This document shows positions 22,200-31,625 of a stretch of DNA of 64,000 nucleotides, in pieces; position 1 is the first letter of the stretch, and each line of letters begins with the position of its first letter. Source of the DNA: Devosia sp. 66-14 (GTDB lineage Bacteria > Pseudomonadota > Alphaproteobacteria > Rhizobiales > Devosiaceae); assembly GCA_001899085.1 (NCBI GenBank), contig MKVB01000001.1:877687-941686 (forward strand). Direction: 5' to 3'. The notes beneath the pieces were generated by a model. That model was not told the origin of the DNA and did not search any database. It saw only the letters and a list, made by a program, of their open reading frames with translations. The position numbers and the translations under genes are program-made.

Positions 22200-23624
22200 C
22201 TAGGCGTTCTGGAAGCGCTCGCGGATCTTCTGCACCAGAGGTGACAGGCGGACGCCTTTCGACCCTTTGACCATAACTGCGTCGCCATAGGCAAGCGCCG
22301 AGAGCACCGGATCGGTGATCTCCTCGGCGGTCGGCATATGCGTCACAGCGGGGATATCGCGGTCGCTTTCGGCCCGATGCCGGAGCTCGTCGGCCAGCGA
22401 ACGCATCGCCGCACCGACCAGGTAAATCTCGGTGGCGCCGGTCTTCAATACGGCATTGGCCAGCCCGGCATGAAGCTGCGGGCCCTGCGGGCCCATCTCC
22501 AGCATGTCGCCCAGCACCAGGAACTTGCGGCCATCGGGCGGGCGGACCGAGCTGTAGAGATCCATGGCCGCCGCCATCGAGGCGACATTGGCGTTGTAGC
22601 TCTCGTCGACCAGCAGCAGCGGCTTGGCGTTGGGGCCGAGCCGGATTGTCAGTCCCCTGCCCTCCGGCGCGCCGAACCTGGCCAGCGCGGCAATCGCCGA
22701 GCGCGTGCCCTCGCCCGAGATCTGCGCCACGGCGAGCGCTGCGACGGCATTGGCCACCATGTGACGACCCGGCACTTCGAGGCGAAGGTCATAGCGGTCG
22801 CCGCCGTGCGTGACCTCGGCCAGCGTCGTCGACGCAGACGTATCGACCTTGCCGATATGCCAGTCGGCGCTCTCGTCGAAGCCGTAGGTCACCACCTTCC
22901 CCACCCCTGCCGCCCGCGCATGGGCGAACAGGATATGCAGGTGGTCGTGATCGGCGTTGAGCAGAGCGGTGCCGCCCGGCTCGAGGCCCAGGAAGATCTC
23001 GGCCTTGGCCGCCGCGATATCGGCCACCGAGTTGAAGAACTCGAGATGCGCCGCCGCCACCGTGGTGATGACGGCGATATGCGGGCGCACCATCCTGACC
23101 AGCGGCGTGATCTCGCCGGCATGGTTCATGCCGATCTCGAACACCCCGAACTGCGCTTCGCGCGGCAGGCGCGCCAGCATCAGCGGCACGCCCCAGTGGT
23201 TGTTGAAGCTCTTGATCGAGTAGTGCGTTTCGCCATAGGCGGCGAGCACGGTGCGGATCGCCTCCTTGGTGGTGGTCTTGCCGGCGCTGCCGGTGACCGC
23301 GACGATCTGGCCGCGATTGCGCGCCCGCGCCGCGATGCCGAGCTGCTCCAGCGCTTTCAGCGTATCAAGCACGACGATCAGGTTCTTGCCGCCATGCGCC
23401 GCGTGATAGGCCTCCGACACCAGCGCGGCCGTCGCGCCGGCCTCGAGCGCCTTGCCGACGAAATCATGCCCGTCATGCACGTCGCCGCGAATGGCGACGA
23501 ACAGTGCCTCGGGCGCAATGTCGCGCGAATCGATCGAGATCGAGGAGATCGGGCCGTCCGACAGGCCTTCGGGCCGGCCGCCGGTGGCTTTGACGACCTC
23601 GGCGACGGTCCAGAGCGGTCGCAT
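22200..23624 (-). CDS. murF: UDP-MurNAc-tripeptide--D-Ala-D-Ala ligase MurF
   Basis: Adds the D-Ala-D-Ala dipeptide to complete the pentapeptide. The 474-residue protein has the N-terminal substrate domain with SIDSRDIAPEALFVAI, the ATP loop VTGSAGKTTTKEAI, the ENHWG-like motif (SFNNHWGVPLMLARL), and the C-terminal domain with DESYNANVASMAAAM and LGDMLEMG. Its ATG is 3 bases after the murE stop, so it belongs to the same transcript. Confidence 0.97.
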   Translation of the reverse strand: MRPLWTVAEVVKATGGRPEGLSDGPISSISIDSRDIAPEALFVAIRGDVHDGHDFVGKALEAGATAALVSEAYHAAHGGKNLIVVLDTLKALEQLGIAARARNRGQIVAVTGSAGKTTTKEAIRTVLAAYGETHYSIKSFNNHWGVPLMLARLPREAQFGVFEIGMNHAGEITPLVRMVRPHIAVITTVAAAHLEFFNSVADIAAAKAEIFLGLEPGGTALLNADHDHLHILFAHARAAGVGKVVTYGFDESADWHIGKVDTSASTTLAEVTHGGDRYDLRLEVPGRHMVANAVAALAVAQISGEGTRSAIAALARFGAPEGRGLTIRLGPNAKPLLLVDESYNANVASMAAAMDLYSSVRPPDGRKFLVLGDMLEMGPQGPQLHAGLANAVLKTGATEIYLVGAAMRSLADELRHRAESDRDIPAVTHMPTAEEITDPVLSALAYGDAVMVKGSKGVRLSPLVQKIRERFQNA

Positions 23625-23627
23625 CGG

Positions 23628-25070
23628 CTAGTGTCCTTTCAGCGTCTCCAGCACCACTTCGTGGTCGGAGAAATGGTGCTTGGTGGTGCCGATGATCTGA
23701 TAGTCCTCGTGGCCCTTGCCCGCAATCAGCAGCACGTCGCCCGGCTCGAGACGTGAAATCGCGGTCTCGATGGCTTTCCGGCGATCGCCGACCTCGAGCG
23801 CCTTGGGCACCGCGGCGAGAACTTCGGCCCGGATCGTCGCCGCGTCTTCGGTCCGCGGGTTGTCGTCGGTGACGATCACGTCGTCCGCCATCCGCTCGGC
23901 CACTTCGCCCATGATCGGGCGCTTGCCCTTGTCGCGGTCGCCGCCGCAACCGAACACCAGGCGAAGCTTGTCGCCGGCATAGGGCCGGAGCGCCTCGAGC
24001 GCCGTCTCCAGAGCTACCGGCTTGTGCGAATAATCGACGAAGATCGCCGCGCCGTTATGCTCGTGGACCAGTTCGAGACGCCCCTTGGCGCCCTTGAGAT
24101 GCTCCAGCGCCCTGACCGCCTGGTCGGCCGGCGCGCCGGTGGCGACGGCCAGCGCCAGCGCCACCGCGGCATTGCTGACCTGGAACGCCCCGGTCAGCGG
24201 CAGGCGGAAGCTGATGGGTTCGCCCACCATGCGGCCGGTCACCCGCTGGCCATAGCCTTCGTTGCGGATCTCGGTCAGCTCGAGGAATGCCCCCTCCTTG
24301 CCGACGGTCATCAGCGTCGCGCCGCGATCGAGCGCCGCAAACAGGAACGGCATGTGCTCGGGATCATCGACATTGACCACCGCCGCGCCGCCCTCGGCGA
24401 TCAGGTCGGTGAACAGGCGCAGCTTGGCGTCCCGGTAGGTTTCCATGTCGTGGTGGTAGTCGAGATGGTCGCGGCTCAGATTGGTGAAGGCCACCGCATT
24501 GAAGCGGATGCCGTCGACGCGCCGCTGGTCGAGCCCCTGGCTCGAGGCTTCCATCGCCACGTGGCCGATGCCTTCGGCGCGCAGTTCGGCAAGGTCGCGA
24601 TGCAGCGACAGCGCGTCGGAAGTGGTGAGCTCCCGCGGCCGGATGCCGGCGCGGGTCTCGACCCCGACGGTCCCGAGGCTTGCCGCGGCGATGCCGCAGG
24701 CGTCCCAGATCTGGCGCACGAACGAGACGATCGAGGATTTGCCGTTGGTGCCGGTAACGGCGACCGAGACGCCGGGCTGCGGCGCAAACTGGCGGGCCGC
24801 CGCCTGCGCATAGGCCGCGCGCACGTCCTCGACCACCACCACTGGAATGCCCGGGTCGGCCGACGGCTGCCGATCGCTGACCATGACGCTGGCGCCGCGC
24901 CCCACGGCCTGCGCCGCAAAGCCGTCGCCGTGCACCCGGGTGCCCGGCAGCGCGAAAAACGCCTCGCCGCGCCCGATGGCGCGGCTGTCGGAATTGATGC
25001 CCTCGACGTCGAGGCTCGGGATCGATGGGGCTCCTGCCCCTTTCAGCAGTTCTGTGAGCGCGAAGGGCAC
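23628..25070 (-). CDS. murE: UDP-MurNAc-tripeptide synthetase MurE (meso-DAP adding)
   Basis: Adds the third stem-peptide residue. The 480-residue protein has the ATP loop VTGTNGKSSIVSFV, the EASSQGLDQRRV motif, and DDNPRTED; the DNPR sequence marks meso-diaminopimelate specificity as in Gram-negative MurE. The start is uncertain: GTG 25070 gives the family N-terminus (MPFALTELLKGAG) and lies 19 bases after the ftsI stop, while the longest frame (25154) would overlap ftsI by 65 bases and add 28 residues unlike MurE. Confidence 0.95.
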   Translation of the reverse strand: MPFALTELLKGAGAPSIPSLDVEGINSDSRAIGRGEAFFALPGTRVHGDGFAAQAVGRGASVMVSDRQPSADPGIPVVVVEDVRAAYAQAAARQFAPQPGVSVAVTGTNGKSSIVSFVRQIWDACGIAAASLGTVGVETRAGIRPRELTTSDALSLHRDLAELRAEGIGHVAMEASSQGLDQRRVDGIRFNAVAFTNLSRDHLDYHHDMETYRDAKLRLFTDLIAEGGAAVVNVDDPEHMPFLFAALDRGATLMTVGKEGAFLELTEIRNEGYGQRVTGRMVGEPISFRLPLTGAFQVSNAAVALALAVATGAPADQAVRALEHLKGAKGRLELVHEHNGAAIFVDYSHKPVALETALEALRPYAGDKLRLVFGCGGDRDKGKRPIMGEVAERMADDVIVTDDNPRTEDAATIRAEVLAAVPKALEVGDRRKAIETAISRLEPGDVLLIAGKGHEDYQIIGTTKHHFSDHEVVLETLKGH

Positions 25071-25089
25071 GCTGTCTTCTCGAATGGCT

Positions 25090-26820
25090 TCAGCGGAGTT
25101 CGGGTGGGACAAGGTTTGTATCCAACATTGCGCTGAAGTCGGGGCTGATTCCAAGCATCGGCGCTGCCCGCTGTATAATGCGGCCGCTCACTTCACCAGC
25201 GTTCCAGCCCGCCGTGACGCCCGACTGGGCGTTCTCGGCCTTGGGCTCGTCGACGATGATCACCATCGCATAGCGCGGGTTGTCGAGCGGGAAGGCCGAA
25301 GCGAAGACGTTGAAGTTGACGTTCGACGAGTAGCGGCCATTGACCACTTTTTCGGCGGTGCCGGTCTTGCCGCCGGCCCGGTAGCCATTGGCGATCTTGT
25401 TCATGCGCGAGCCCGATCCGCCTGCGCCGATGGCGTTGAGGCGCATCAGGTAGCGGACTTCGGCGCTGGTGGCGGGCGAAATCACCGGCTCGTAGAGCTG
25501 GCGCGCCTCGGCCTCGCTGCGCTTGTACATGGTGGGAGGCACCATGTAGCCGTCATTGACGAAGGCGGCCACGGCCCGCGCCATGTGCAGCGGCGACACC
25601 GACAGGCCGTGCCCGAAGCTGGAGGTCGCCGCGACGATCTCGGAGAATTTCTCCGGCACCTTGGGCTTGCGCATCTCGGGCAGTTCGAACGGCACCGGCT
25701 TGTCCATGCCGATCTTCGACAGGAAGGCGCGGAAATCGTCCTTGCCCAGCTGCTGCATGATCTTGATGGTGCCGATATTGGACGAGTACTTGTAGACTTC
25801 CGGCAGGCTGAGCACGCGGTGCTTGCCGTGGAAATCGTCGATGGTGAAGCGGCCGAAGCGGACGCCGAAGCGGGCGTCGAACTTGTCGGTGATCCGCACC
25901 TTGCCGCTGTCGAGCGCCCCCGCCAGGGTTATCGTCTTGAAGGTCGAGCCGAGCTCGTAAATGCCCGAGGTGATGCGGTTGAAGCGGTCGTTCTTCACCC
26001 CGTTATAGTCCTGGAACAGCGTCGAAGGATTATTCGGGTCGAAATCCGGCAGCGACGCCAGCGCGATGACCTCACCGGTCTTGATATCGAGCATCACGCC
26101 CGCTGCCGCCACCGCCTTGTAGCGCACCAGGGCGTCCTGCAGCTGCTCGTACATGACGTGCTGCACCCTGAGATCGACCGACAGGCTGACCGGCGTCATC
26201 TCGTTGCCGCGGGCAAGGCCGATCGACTGCAGCATGGCGAGGCTGTCGTCGTCCATGTGCTTCTCGATGCCCATGGTGCCCTGGTTGTCGATATTGACCG
26301 CCCCCAGGATGTGCGACGCCTCCTGCCCCGAGGGGTAGAAGCGCTTGCTCTCGGTGACGAAATCGAGGCCCGGGACGCCGAGCTGGAAGATCCGGTCGCG
26401 GATCGCCGGGGTCAGCTCGCGCTTCACCCACACGAAGCCCTTGTCGCCGGTCAGGCGCTTGCGCAGCCAGTCCTCGTTGAGGTCAGGCAGCACGGTCCTG
26501 AGCTTCTGGACCGCTTCCTCGACATCGATGATCCGGCGCGGCTCGGCGAACAGCGACGGCACGCGGATATCGACGGCCATCTCCAGCCCGTTGCGATCGA
26601 GGATCGGCGGACGGCTGGCGGTGATGACATCGCGCGCCACCCCCTCGATGGTGGAATCGGTCACCGTGGCGCCGAGCTGGATCAGGCGGCCGCCGACGGT
26701 TCCGAGCACCAGCACCAGCGCGACGATGACCCAGCGAATGCGCGCCTTGGTGAGATTGCCACGCGACTTCCGCCCGCCATCGAGCGAAATGGTCTCGGCG
26801 CCTTCGGTAATGATCGCCAT
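25090..26820 (-). CDS. ftsI: Septal peptidoglycan transpeptidase FtsI (PBP3)
   Basis: Class B penicillin-binding protein that crosslinks septal peptidoglycan, anchored in the inner membrane. The 576-residue protein has one membrane helix at about residues 29-50, an N-terminal pedestal domain, and a transpeptidase domain with S292 in STFK, the SSN motif in VYKYSSNIGTIK, and KTG in AGGKTGTAEKV. It starts immediately after the ftsL stop, with no spacer. Confidence 0.97.
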   Translation of the reverse strand: MAIITEGAETISLDGGRKSRGNLTKARIRWVIVALVLVLGTVGGRLIQLGATVTDSTIEGVARDVITASRPPILDRNGLEMAVDIRVPSLFAEPRRIIDVEEAVQKLRTVLPDLNEDWLRKRLTGDKGFVWVKRELTPAIRDRIFQLGVPGLDFVTESKRFYPSGQEASHILGAVNIDNQGTMGIEKHMDDDSLAMLQSIGLARGNEMTPVSLSVDLRVQHVMYEQLQDALVRYKAVAAAGVMLDIKTGEVIALASLPDFDPNNPSTLFQDYNGVKNDRFNRITSGIYELGSTFKTITLAGALDSGKVRITDKFDARFGVRFGRFTIDDFHGKHRVLSLPEVYKYSSNIGTIKIMQQLGKDDFRAFLSKIGMDKPVPFELPEMRKPKVPEKFSEIVAATSSFGHGLSVSPLHMARAVAAFVNDGYMVPPTMYKRSEAEARQLYEPVISPATSAEVRYLMRLNAIGAGGSGSRMNKIANGYRAGGKTGTAEKVVNGRYSSNVNFNVFASAFPLDNPRYAMVIIVDEPKAENAQSGVTAGWNAGEVSGRIIQRAAPMLGISPDFSAMLDTNLVPPELR

Positions 26821-27195
26821 CTAGTTGGCCTCGATCAGCTGTTCGATCGGGTCGATGCCCGCATCAAGCGAGGAGAGCAGCGCATCGAGCGCCGCGGGAT
26901 CCGGTGCGGCGGGCCGCATCGGCAGGTTGGCCATGCCACTGAACTGCTCCTGGGCCGTCGGCACCAGCGCCAGCGCTTCCTGGTGGCGGGCGACGATCGG
27001 GGCGACATGCGCAGGCTGGTTCAGATACGACCAATCGGCCTTGAGCAGGCTGAGATCGCCCTCCTGCCGCTCGATCTTGCGCTCCATCCGCACCTTGTCG
27101 CTGGCAATATCCTCGACCGAGTATTTCAGGCCGTAGACGCCGACGAGGCCGACCAGGCTGGTGCAGACCATGATGGCGTTGAGCATCTTGATCAT
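26821..27195 (-). CDS. ftsL: Cell division protein FtsL
   Basis: Small bitopic protein of the FtsQLB complex. The 124 residues comprise a short cytoplasmic end, one membrane helix (residues 4-22), a heptad-rich segment ([35 protein letters not shown]) and a Pro/Ala-rich tail. Sequence conservation in this family is low, and the call rests mainly on topology and on its place between rsmH and ftsI. The ATG overlaps the rsmH stop by 4 bases. Confidence 0.9.
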   Translation of the reverse strand: MIKMLNAIMVCTSLVGLVGVYGLKYSVEDIASDKVRMERKIERQEGDLSLLKADWSYLNQPAHVAPIVARHQEALALVPTAQEQFSGMANLPMRPAAPDPAALDALLSSLDAGIDPIEQLIEAN

Positions 27196-28178
27196 GCGGC
27201 ACCTCGCGACAGCGGCACGCCGAGCCCGGCATAACTCAGTGTCCGCGCCGGGGCGGCGGTGCGCTGGCCGGCCCGAAGGGTGGCGGAACGGGAACGCGGG
27301 TTGCGGGCCAGCTCGGCCGGCGACGCCTTCAGCGCCTTGCCGGCGCGGGCCCAGCGCGGCGCCTCCTGCACAACCTGCGGCAGGTGACGCGACTGGGTCG
27401 GCGCACCTTTTTCAGGATCGAAGAAGCGTTTGACGATGCGGTCTTCGAGCGAGTGGAAGGTCACCACCGCGAGCCGCCCGCCCTGAGCCAGCAAGCGCTC
27501 GCTGGCGAACAAACCCTCGACCAGTTGCTCGAATTCGCCGTTCACCGCGATGCGGAGCGCCTGGAAGCTGCGGGTCGCCGGGTGCGCGTCGCCGGGCTTG
27601 CGGCCGATGGTCTTTTCGATGAGTCGCGCCAGCTGCGTCGTGGTCGAGATCGGCGCCGTGGCGCGCGCCGCGACGACCGCGCTGGCGATGCGGCGCGACT
27701 TGCGCTCCTCGCCGAAGGCGAACAGCAGGTTGGCCAGTTCCGCCTCATCGAGCGTATTCACCAGGTCCGCCGCCGACTCGCCTGCCGAGGACATCCGCAT
27801 GTCGAGCGGGCCTTCCTGCATGAACGAGAAGCCGCGCTGCGCCTGGTCGAGCTGCATCGACGAAACGCCGATATCGAGCACCACGCCGTCCACAGGACCA
27901 TCCGACAGCTCATCCAGACTGGAAAAGGTGCCGGGCACGAACTTGAATCGACTCGGGAAATCGGCGCTGAGTCGCTCGGCGTGTGGCATTACCGATGGGT
28001 CTCGATCGAGCGCCACGACCGAGGCGCCGGCTTCGAGCAGGGCGCGCGAATAGCCCCCTGCCCCGAACGTGCCGTCGAGGATGCGGGCGCCCGCGAGCGG
28101 CGCCAGCGCATCGAGCACCTCGGCCAGCAGCACCGGCACATGCGGCGCCTGGCCTTCGCTACCCCTGGGCTCACTCAT
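27192..28178 (-). CDS. rsmH: 16S rRNA (cytosine1402-N4)-methyltransferase RsmH
   Basis: SAM-dependent enzyme that methylates C1402 in the ribosomal P site. The 328-residue protein has the N-terminal [15 protein letters not shown], the SAM loop [35 protein letters not shown], and the C-terminal [16 protein letters not shown]. It is the first gene of the cell-wall cluster here. mraZ, which normally precedes it, is absent: only 79 bases separate it from the oxidoreductase gene upstream. Confidence 0.97.
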   Translation of the reverse strand: MSEPRGSEGQAPHVPVLLAEVLDALAPLAGARILDGTFGAGGYSRALLEAGASVVALDRDPSVMPHAERLSADFPSRFKFVPGTFSSLDELSDGPVDGVVLDIGVSSMQLDQAQRGFSFMQEGPLDMRMSSAGESAADLVNTLDEAELANLLFAFGEERKSRRIASAVVAARATAPISTTTQLARLIEKTIGRKPGDAHPATRSFQALRIAVNGEFEQLVEGLFASERLLAQGGRLAVVTFHSLEDRIVKRFFDPEKGAPTQSRHLPQVVQEAPRWARAGKALKASPAELARNPRSRSATLRAGQRTAAPARTLSYAGLGVPLSRGAA

Positions 28179-28257
28179 TCCCGCTCGAACTCCACGCCGG
28201 CAGCGCCGGTACCCGAAATCACCCGGATGGGTATCGGCGCACTTTGAGGCGGGGAGG

Positions 28258-29235
28258 TTAAGGTTCCATTGAGGTTACGGGCATGTTCACCACGATGGAG
28301 CCGACCTTGCGGCCGCTCTCCACCCGGGCATGCGCGGCGGCGATGTCGGAGAGCCGATACTCGCCCTCGACGGTCGTGCGCAGTTCGCCTCGCTGCACCC
28401 AGTCGAACAGCCGGATCAGGTCGGCGGCCTTGTCGGCCGGCTTCCTCAGGCCCGTCGCGGCGAACCGTGCGCGTCGGCCGGTCTTTCGCAGCATCGAGGC
28501 CGAGAGCATCGGGGTCGGCGACAGGTAGAGGCCGTCCGGCTTCAGCGCGTCATGGCAGCGAGCGAAGCTGGATTTGCCGACCGTATCGAAGATCACATCA
28601 TAGGCCGCGTCGGCGGCGGTGAAATCCTCGGCGGTATAGTCGATCACTCGATCCGCCCCGAGCGATCGGACCAGCTCGAGATTGCGGCTGCTGGTAACCC
28701 CGGTCACCACGGCGCCCATGGCGCGCGCCAATTGCACTGCGGTGCTGCCGATGCTGCCCGAGGCGCCGTTGATCAGCACATGCTGGCCCGGCTGCACTCG
28801 TCCGTGATCGCGCAGGAACGGCAACGCCGTGAGGCCGCCGTCGCAGACCCCCGCGGCAGCGCCGAACGCCACGCCCTCCGGCAGCTTGACGAGCGCTCCA
28901 TGCTGGTCGATGGCCGCGAACTGGGCATGCGCGCCCAGCTCCGGTCCGGTCGAGCCGGCGACCCGCTCGCCGACCGAGAAACGCGTCACGCCGGCCCCGA
29001 TGCCAACGATCGTCCCCGCAAACGCATCGCCGAGGATCGGCAGGCGCGGCTTGAACGGGCCGGAAAACAGCCGCGCGATCCACAGCTCGCCATTGCGAAA
29101 CGCCACATCGGAGGGCGTCACCACGCTGGCATGGATCTGCACCAGCACCTGTTCGGGCCCGGGTTCAGGCGTGGGCACCTCGCGGATGACGAGGGCTTCG
29201 GGCGGACCGTAACGCTCGACGATGGCGGCCAGCAT
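28258..29235 (-). CDS. MDR-family NADPH-dependent oxidoreductase (quinone-reductase-like)
   Basis: Member of the zinc-free medium-chain reductase family, probably reducing quinones or enones with NADPH. The 325-residue protein has a GroES-like N-terminal domain ([19 protein letters not shown]), the Rossmann loop [16 protein letters not shown], and a C-terminal GSIVVNM end. No catalytic or structural zinc cysteines are visible. ATG 29235 shares one base with the TGA of the XRE gene (TGATG), so the oxidoreductase is the third gene of a small operon with the regulator and a membrane protein. Substrate unknown. Confidence 0.88.
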   Translation of the reverse strand: MLAAIVERYGPPEALVIREVPTPEPGPEQVLVQIHASVVTPSDVAFRNGELWIARLFSGPFKPRLPILGDAFAGTIVGIGAGVTRFSVGERVAGSTGPELGAHAQFAAIDQHGALVKLPEGVAFGAAAGVCDGGLTALPFLRDHGRVQPGQHVLINGASGSIGSTAVQLARAMGAVVTGVTSSRNLELVRSLGADRVIDYTAEDFTAADAAYDVIFDTVGKSSFARCHDALKPDGLYLSPTPMLSASMLRKTGRRARFAATGLRKPADKAADLIRLFDWVQRGELRTTVEGEYRLSDIAAAHARVESGRKVGSIVVNMPVTSMEP

Positions 29236-29462
29236 CACTCGTTCTCCCCGCGATACTGGAACACCGCTTCGAGCGGCACGCCGAAGGCGCGCGCCACGCG
29301 GAAGGCGACCTCAAGCGAGGGCGAGTAACGCCCCTGCTCCATGGCGACGATGGTCTGACGGGTCACGCCCACCTTCTCGGCCAGCGCCGCCTGGGTCATC
29401 TCGCCGGCATTGAAGCGCAGCGTGCGGATGGTGTTGTCGATCCGCGCCTGTCCCTTGCCCAT
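29235..29462 (-). CDS. XRE-family small transcriptional regulator
   Basis: A 75-residue DNA-binding protein made almost entirely of one Cro/C1-type helix-turn-helix ([47 protein letters not shown]). ATG 29462 is used; it follows the stop of the membrane protein gene by 4 bases. Short regulators of this YozG-like kind are often coded next to a small four-helix membrane protein with a DERD motif, exactly as here. The target is unknown; autoregulation of the operon is an inference. Confidence 0.88.
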   Translation of the reverse strand: MGKGQARIDNTIRTLRFNAGEMTQAALAEKVGVTRQTIVAMEQGRYSPSLEVAFRVARAFGVPLEAVFQYRGENE

Positions 29463-29466
29463 GCCG

Positions 29467-29892
29467 TCAGCCGATCCGGTAGTAGACGAGCCGCGAGCCC
29501 GCATCGATGATACCGGCCAGCATCAGGCCGCCGAACAGGACGTAGGCGGCGCGGGCCGGATCAGCGCTGAAAGCGAGGGTGAGCAGGCTCGCAATGCCGG
29601 CAACCGAGGCAACGATATAGCCATTGCGCATGGCGCGCAGGGCCACCAGCTTGTCGCGTTCATCCGCCTTCTCATCCTTGAACTCTTCGCGCCGTGCGAT
29701 GGAGACGAGGATCGACATCACGATCATCGCCGCGATGGTGAACAGCACCCCGAACAGGATGGCCCAGAGCAACCGGCCCGCCACTGCCTCGACCGTGACC
29801 GGCGGGTTGGCCAATGCCTCGAAGATCACCCAGGCCCCGATTGCCAGCGCCGCGATGATGTTCACCACGGCTTCCCATTCCTTAAAGCTCAT
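29467..29892 (-). CDS. Four-helix membrane protein paired with the XRE regulator
   Basis: A 141-residue integral membrane protein with four hydrophobic segments (residues about 13-30, 40-65, 88-105 and 112-130) and a cytoplasmic loop [21 protein letters not shown], the DERD(x)I-type motif common in DUF2178-like proteins beside XRE genes. ATG 29892 is preceded by GGAGG at 5-base spacing and is preferred to upstream in-frame starts. Function unknown; it may sense membrane state for the regulator. Confidence 0.8.
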   Translation of the reverse strand: MSFKEWEAVVNIIAALAIGAWVIFEALANPPVTVEAVAGRLLWAILFGVLFTIAAMIVMSILVSIARREEFKDEKADERDKLVALRAMRNGYIVASVAGIASLLTLAFSADPARAAYVLFGGLMLAGIIDAGSRLVYYRIG

Positions 29893-30029
29893 CCCGGCCT
29901 CCAAGCCTCGGTTCAGTGTGCGAGCCATGTATGACGAACACGACATTGAGTCAAATATTTCATACATCGTGTCTGGAATAACGGACCCTCTTGGATATCG
30001 CTGTTGGCGCCAACTCCCCCACGCACGGA

Positions 30030-30185
30030 GTCACCCCGGCGAAAGCCGGGGCCCATCCTGAGATGCTGCGGGTGAGCTGAGGAGTTTGAAAAGCCCGTCG
30101 GCGGGCAGAGCCCGTCAAGCGAGAGACAGCCAGCCGCGATCCACTTAACGCCCTCAGGATGGGCCCCGGCCTTCGCCGGGGTGAC
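30030..30185. repeat. GTCACCCC-type inverted repeat upstream of the XRE operon
   Basis: Arms 30030-30062 and 30153-30185 (33 bases each) are complementary with a single mismatch: GTCACCCCGGCGAA at the left end and TTCGCCGGGGTGAC at the right end. About 90 bases lie between them. The rest of the 377-base gap 29893-30269 shows no gene. It resembles in size and end sequence the other GTCAT-type elements but differs inside, so it may be a sub-family. Confidence 0.85.
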
Positions 30186-30269
30186 CCGGTGGATGGGGTA
30201 ACCTTGGCGCCCTCTGGCACCACCAGAAGTCACACGCCCTGGGCCGCCCGTGCGCCCGCAGAAGGGAAA

Positions 30270-30670
30270 ATGCCAGTTGACCTATAAGCCGGGTTCTGTA
30301 GGGCCGGCGCCTCACGGCGCTGACGTGGTGACCATTCATCTTTGACCGGCATTACTGCCGGCCTTATGCAACCAACCCGGATGACAGGCCTCGAAAACCG
30401 GCTGGGGCAAAGGGCTTTCACCCTGTCCCCGCGTCATCCCTATTTGGTCTTGCTCCCGGTGGGGTTTGCCGTGCCGTCCCTGTTGCCAGGTCCGCGGTGC
30501 GCTCTTACCGCACCCTTTCATCCTTACCGACGCCGAGGCGAAGGCGGTTTGCTTTCTGTGGCACTTTCCCTGGGGTCGCCCCCGGCGGCCGTTAGCCGTC
30601 ACCGTATTTCGATGGAGCCCGGACTTTCCTCTCCCACGGAAACAGGAGCGGCCACCCGGTCAACTGGCGA
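30270..30670 (-). ncRNA. rnpB: RNase P RNA (type A)
   Basis: Catalytic RNA of RNase P, which matures tRNA 5' ends. The ends form the P1 helix exactly: GCCAGTTGACC at the 5' side (30658-30668) pairs with GGTCAACTGGC at the 3' side (30272-30282). The universally conserved P4 strands are present as GAGGAAAGTCCGGGCTC near the 5' end and ACAGAACCCGGCTTA near the 3' end, and ACAGAAAGCAAACCGCC is the core J5/15-type sequence. The length is about 400 bases, normal for alphaproteobacteria. The exact ends are approximate to a few bases. Confidence 0.97.
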
Positions 30671-30712
30671 GGCGCATATGGGGGACGGGGCGAGCTCCCG
30701 TCAAGCACGCAG

Positions 30713-31411
30713 TCAGGCGGCGCGCTTCATGATCTGGCTGTAGGCATTGTTGATCGCCGCCATGCGGGCGGTTGCCACGTCGATCAGTTCCTCGGGCACG
30801 CCCTTGGCGATCAGCCGGTCGGGGTGATGCTCGGCCACCAGCAGGCGGTAGACTCGCTTCACCTCGTCCGGCTCGGCGCTCGGCGCAAGACCGAGGACCA
30901 CATACGGGTCGGCGCCGCGATCGAACAGCACGTGCTGCGAGGTCAGCTGCTCGAACCGCGCATCGTCGAAGCCGAAAATGTCGCTGACATTCTTCAGGTA
31001 ATCGAGCTCGGCCTCGTGGATCATGCCGTCGGCCGAGGCGATGAAGAACAGGCTGTCGAGCACGTGCTCCAGCGTCTCCGGGCTGTCGATGAAGAAGCGC
31101 CGCACCTTCCTGGCATAGGCCTCGTAGCCGGCCACGTCCTGCTGGGCGAGCTTGAACAGCTTGTCGACCTGCTCCTCTATGCCCGGCGGAATCTCGACCG
31201 TGCGCTGGAAGGCGCGCAGCTCCGAAGCCGTGACGACCCCATCGGACACCGCCATCTTGGCCGACAGCGCGATCAGCGCCAGCGTGAACGCGGCGTCGCG
31301 GCCGCCGGGCAGCCAGGTATCGGGATCGAGGGCGTTGATGATCGAGCCGACCAGCCCCGTGCGATCCGAGGCCGATCCGATGAAGGCGCTAAGGCGTTGC
31401 CAGACCGACAT
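30713..31411 (-). CDS. TerB-DnaJ protein (DjlA-like co-chaperone)
   Basis: A 232-residue protein combining a TerB/tellurite-resistance-type helical domain (about residues 30-150, with AVSDGVVTASELRAF and SADGMIHEAELDYLKNV acidic motifs) and a C-terminal J domain (DPYVVLGLAPSAEPDEVKRVYRLLVAEHHPDRL, containing HPD). The J domain would stimulate DnaK. The N-terminus lacks a convincing membrane anchor, unlike E. coli DjlA. ATG 31411 has GGAG 7 bases upstream. It ends close to the rnpB 5' end on the same strand. Confidence 0.9.
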   Translation of the reverse strand: MSVWQRLSAFIGSASDRTGLVGSIINALDPDTWLPGGRDAAFTLALIALSAKMAVSDGVVTASELRAFQRTVEIPPGIEEQVDKLFKLAQQDVAGYEAYARKVRRFFIDSPETLEHVLDSLFFIASADGMIHEAELDYLKNVSDIFGFDDARFEQLTSQHVLFDRGADPYVVLGLAPSAEPDEVKRVYRLLVAEHHPDRLIAKGVPEELIDVATARMAAINNAYSQIMKRAA

Positions 31412-31625
31412 GTGGCTCTCCGATCTGGGCGCACAATAGCCGCCGAACGGGAATTTCATAGCCATGAGACATGCGGCGGATTGCATCGTCGGCCCCCTCG
31501 GAGGTTTCGTCGAAACGACGAAATGCTCCAGGTCTTGAGTTCAGCGCCTTCGAACCGGAAAGTCCCGGAACTTCCCCGAAGACGCTGTGATGACGCTTCG
31601 ACCGCCTGGTGAGGCGGCCGCGCGG

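Noticed and set aside
24847-27234. 795-codon open frame antisense to murE, ftsI and ftsL
   Set aside because: The opposite strand carries confirmed genes; long antisense frames are expected at this GC content and the translation is low-complexity with no domain.
29893-30270. Possible small ORFs in the gap beside rnpB
   Set aside because: Frames run through the inverted repeat and have no plausible start signal or conserved content.
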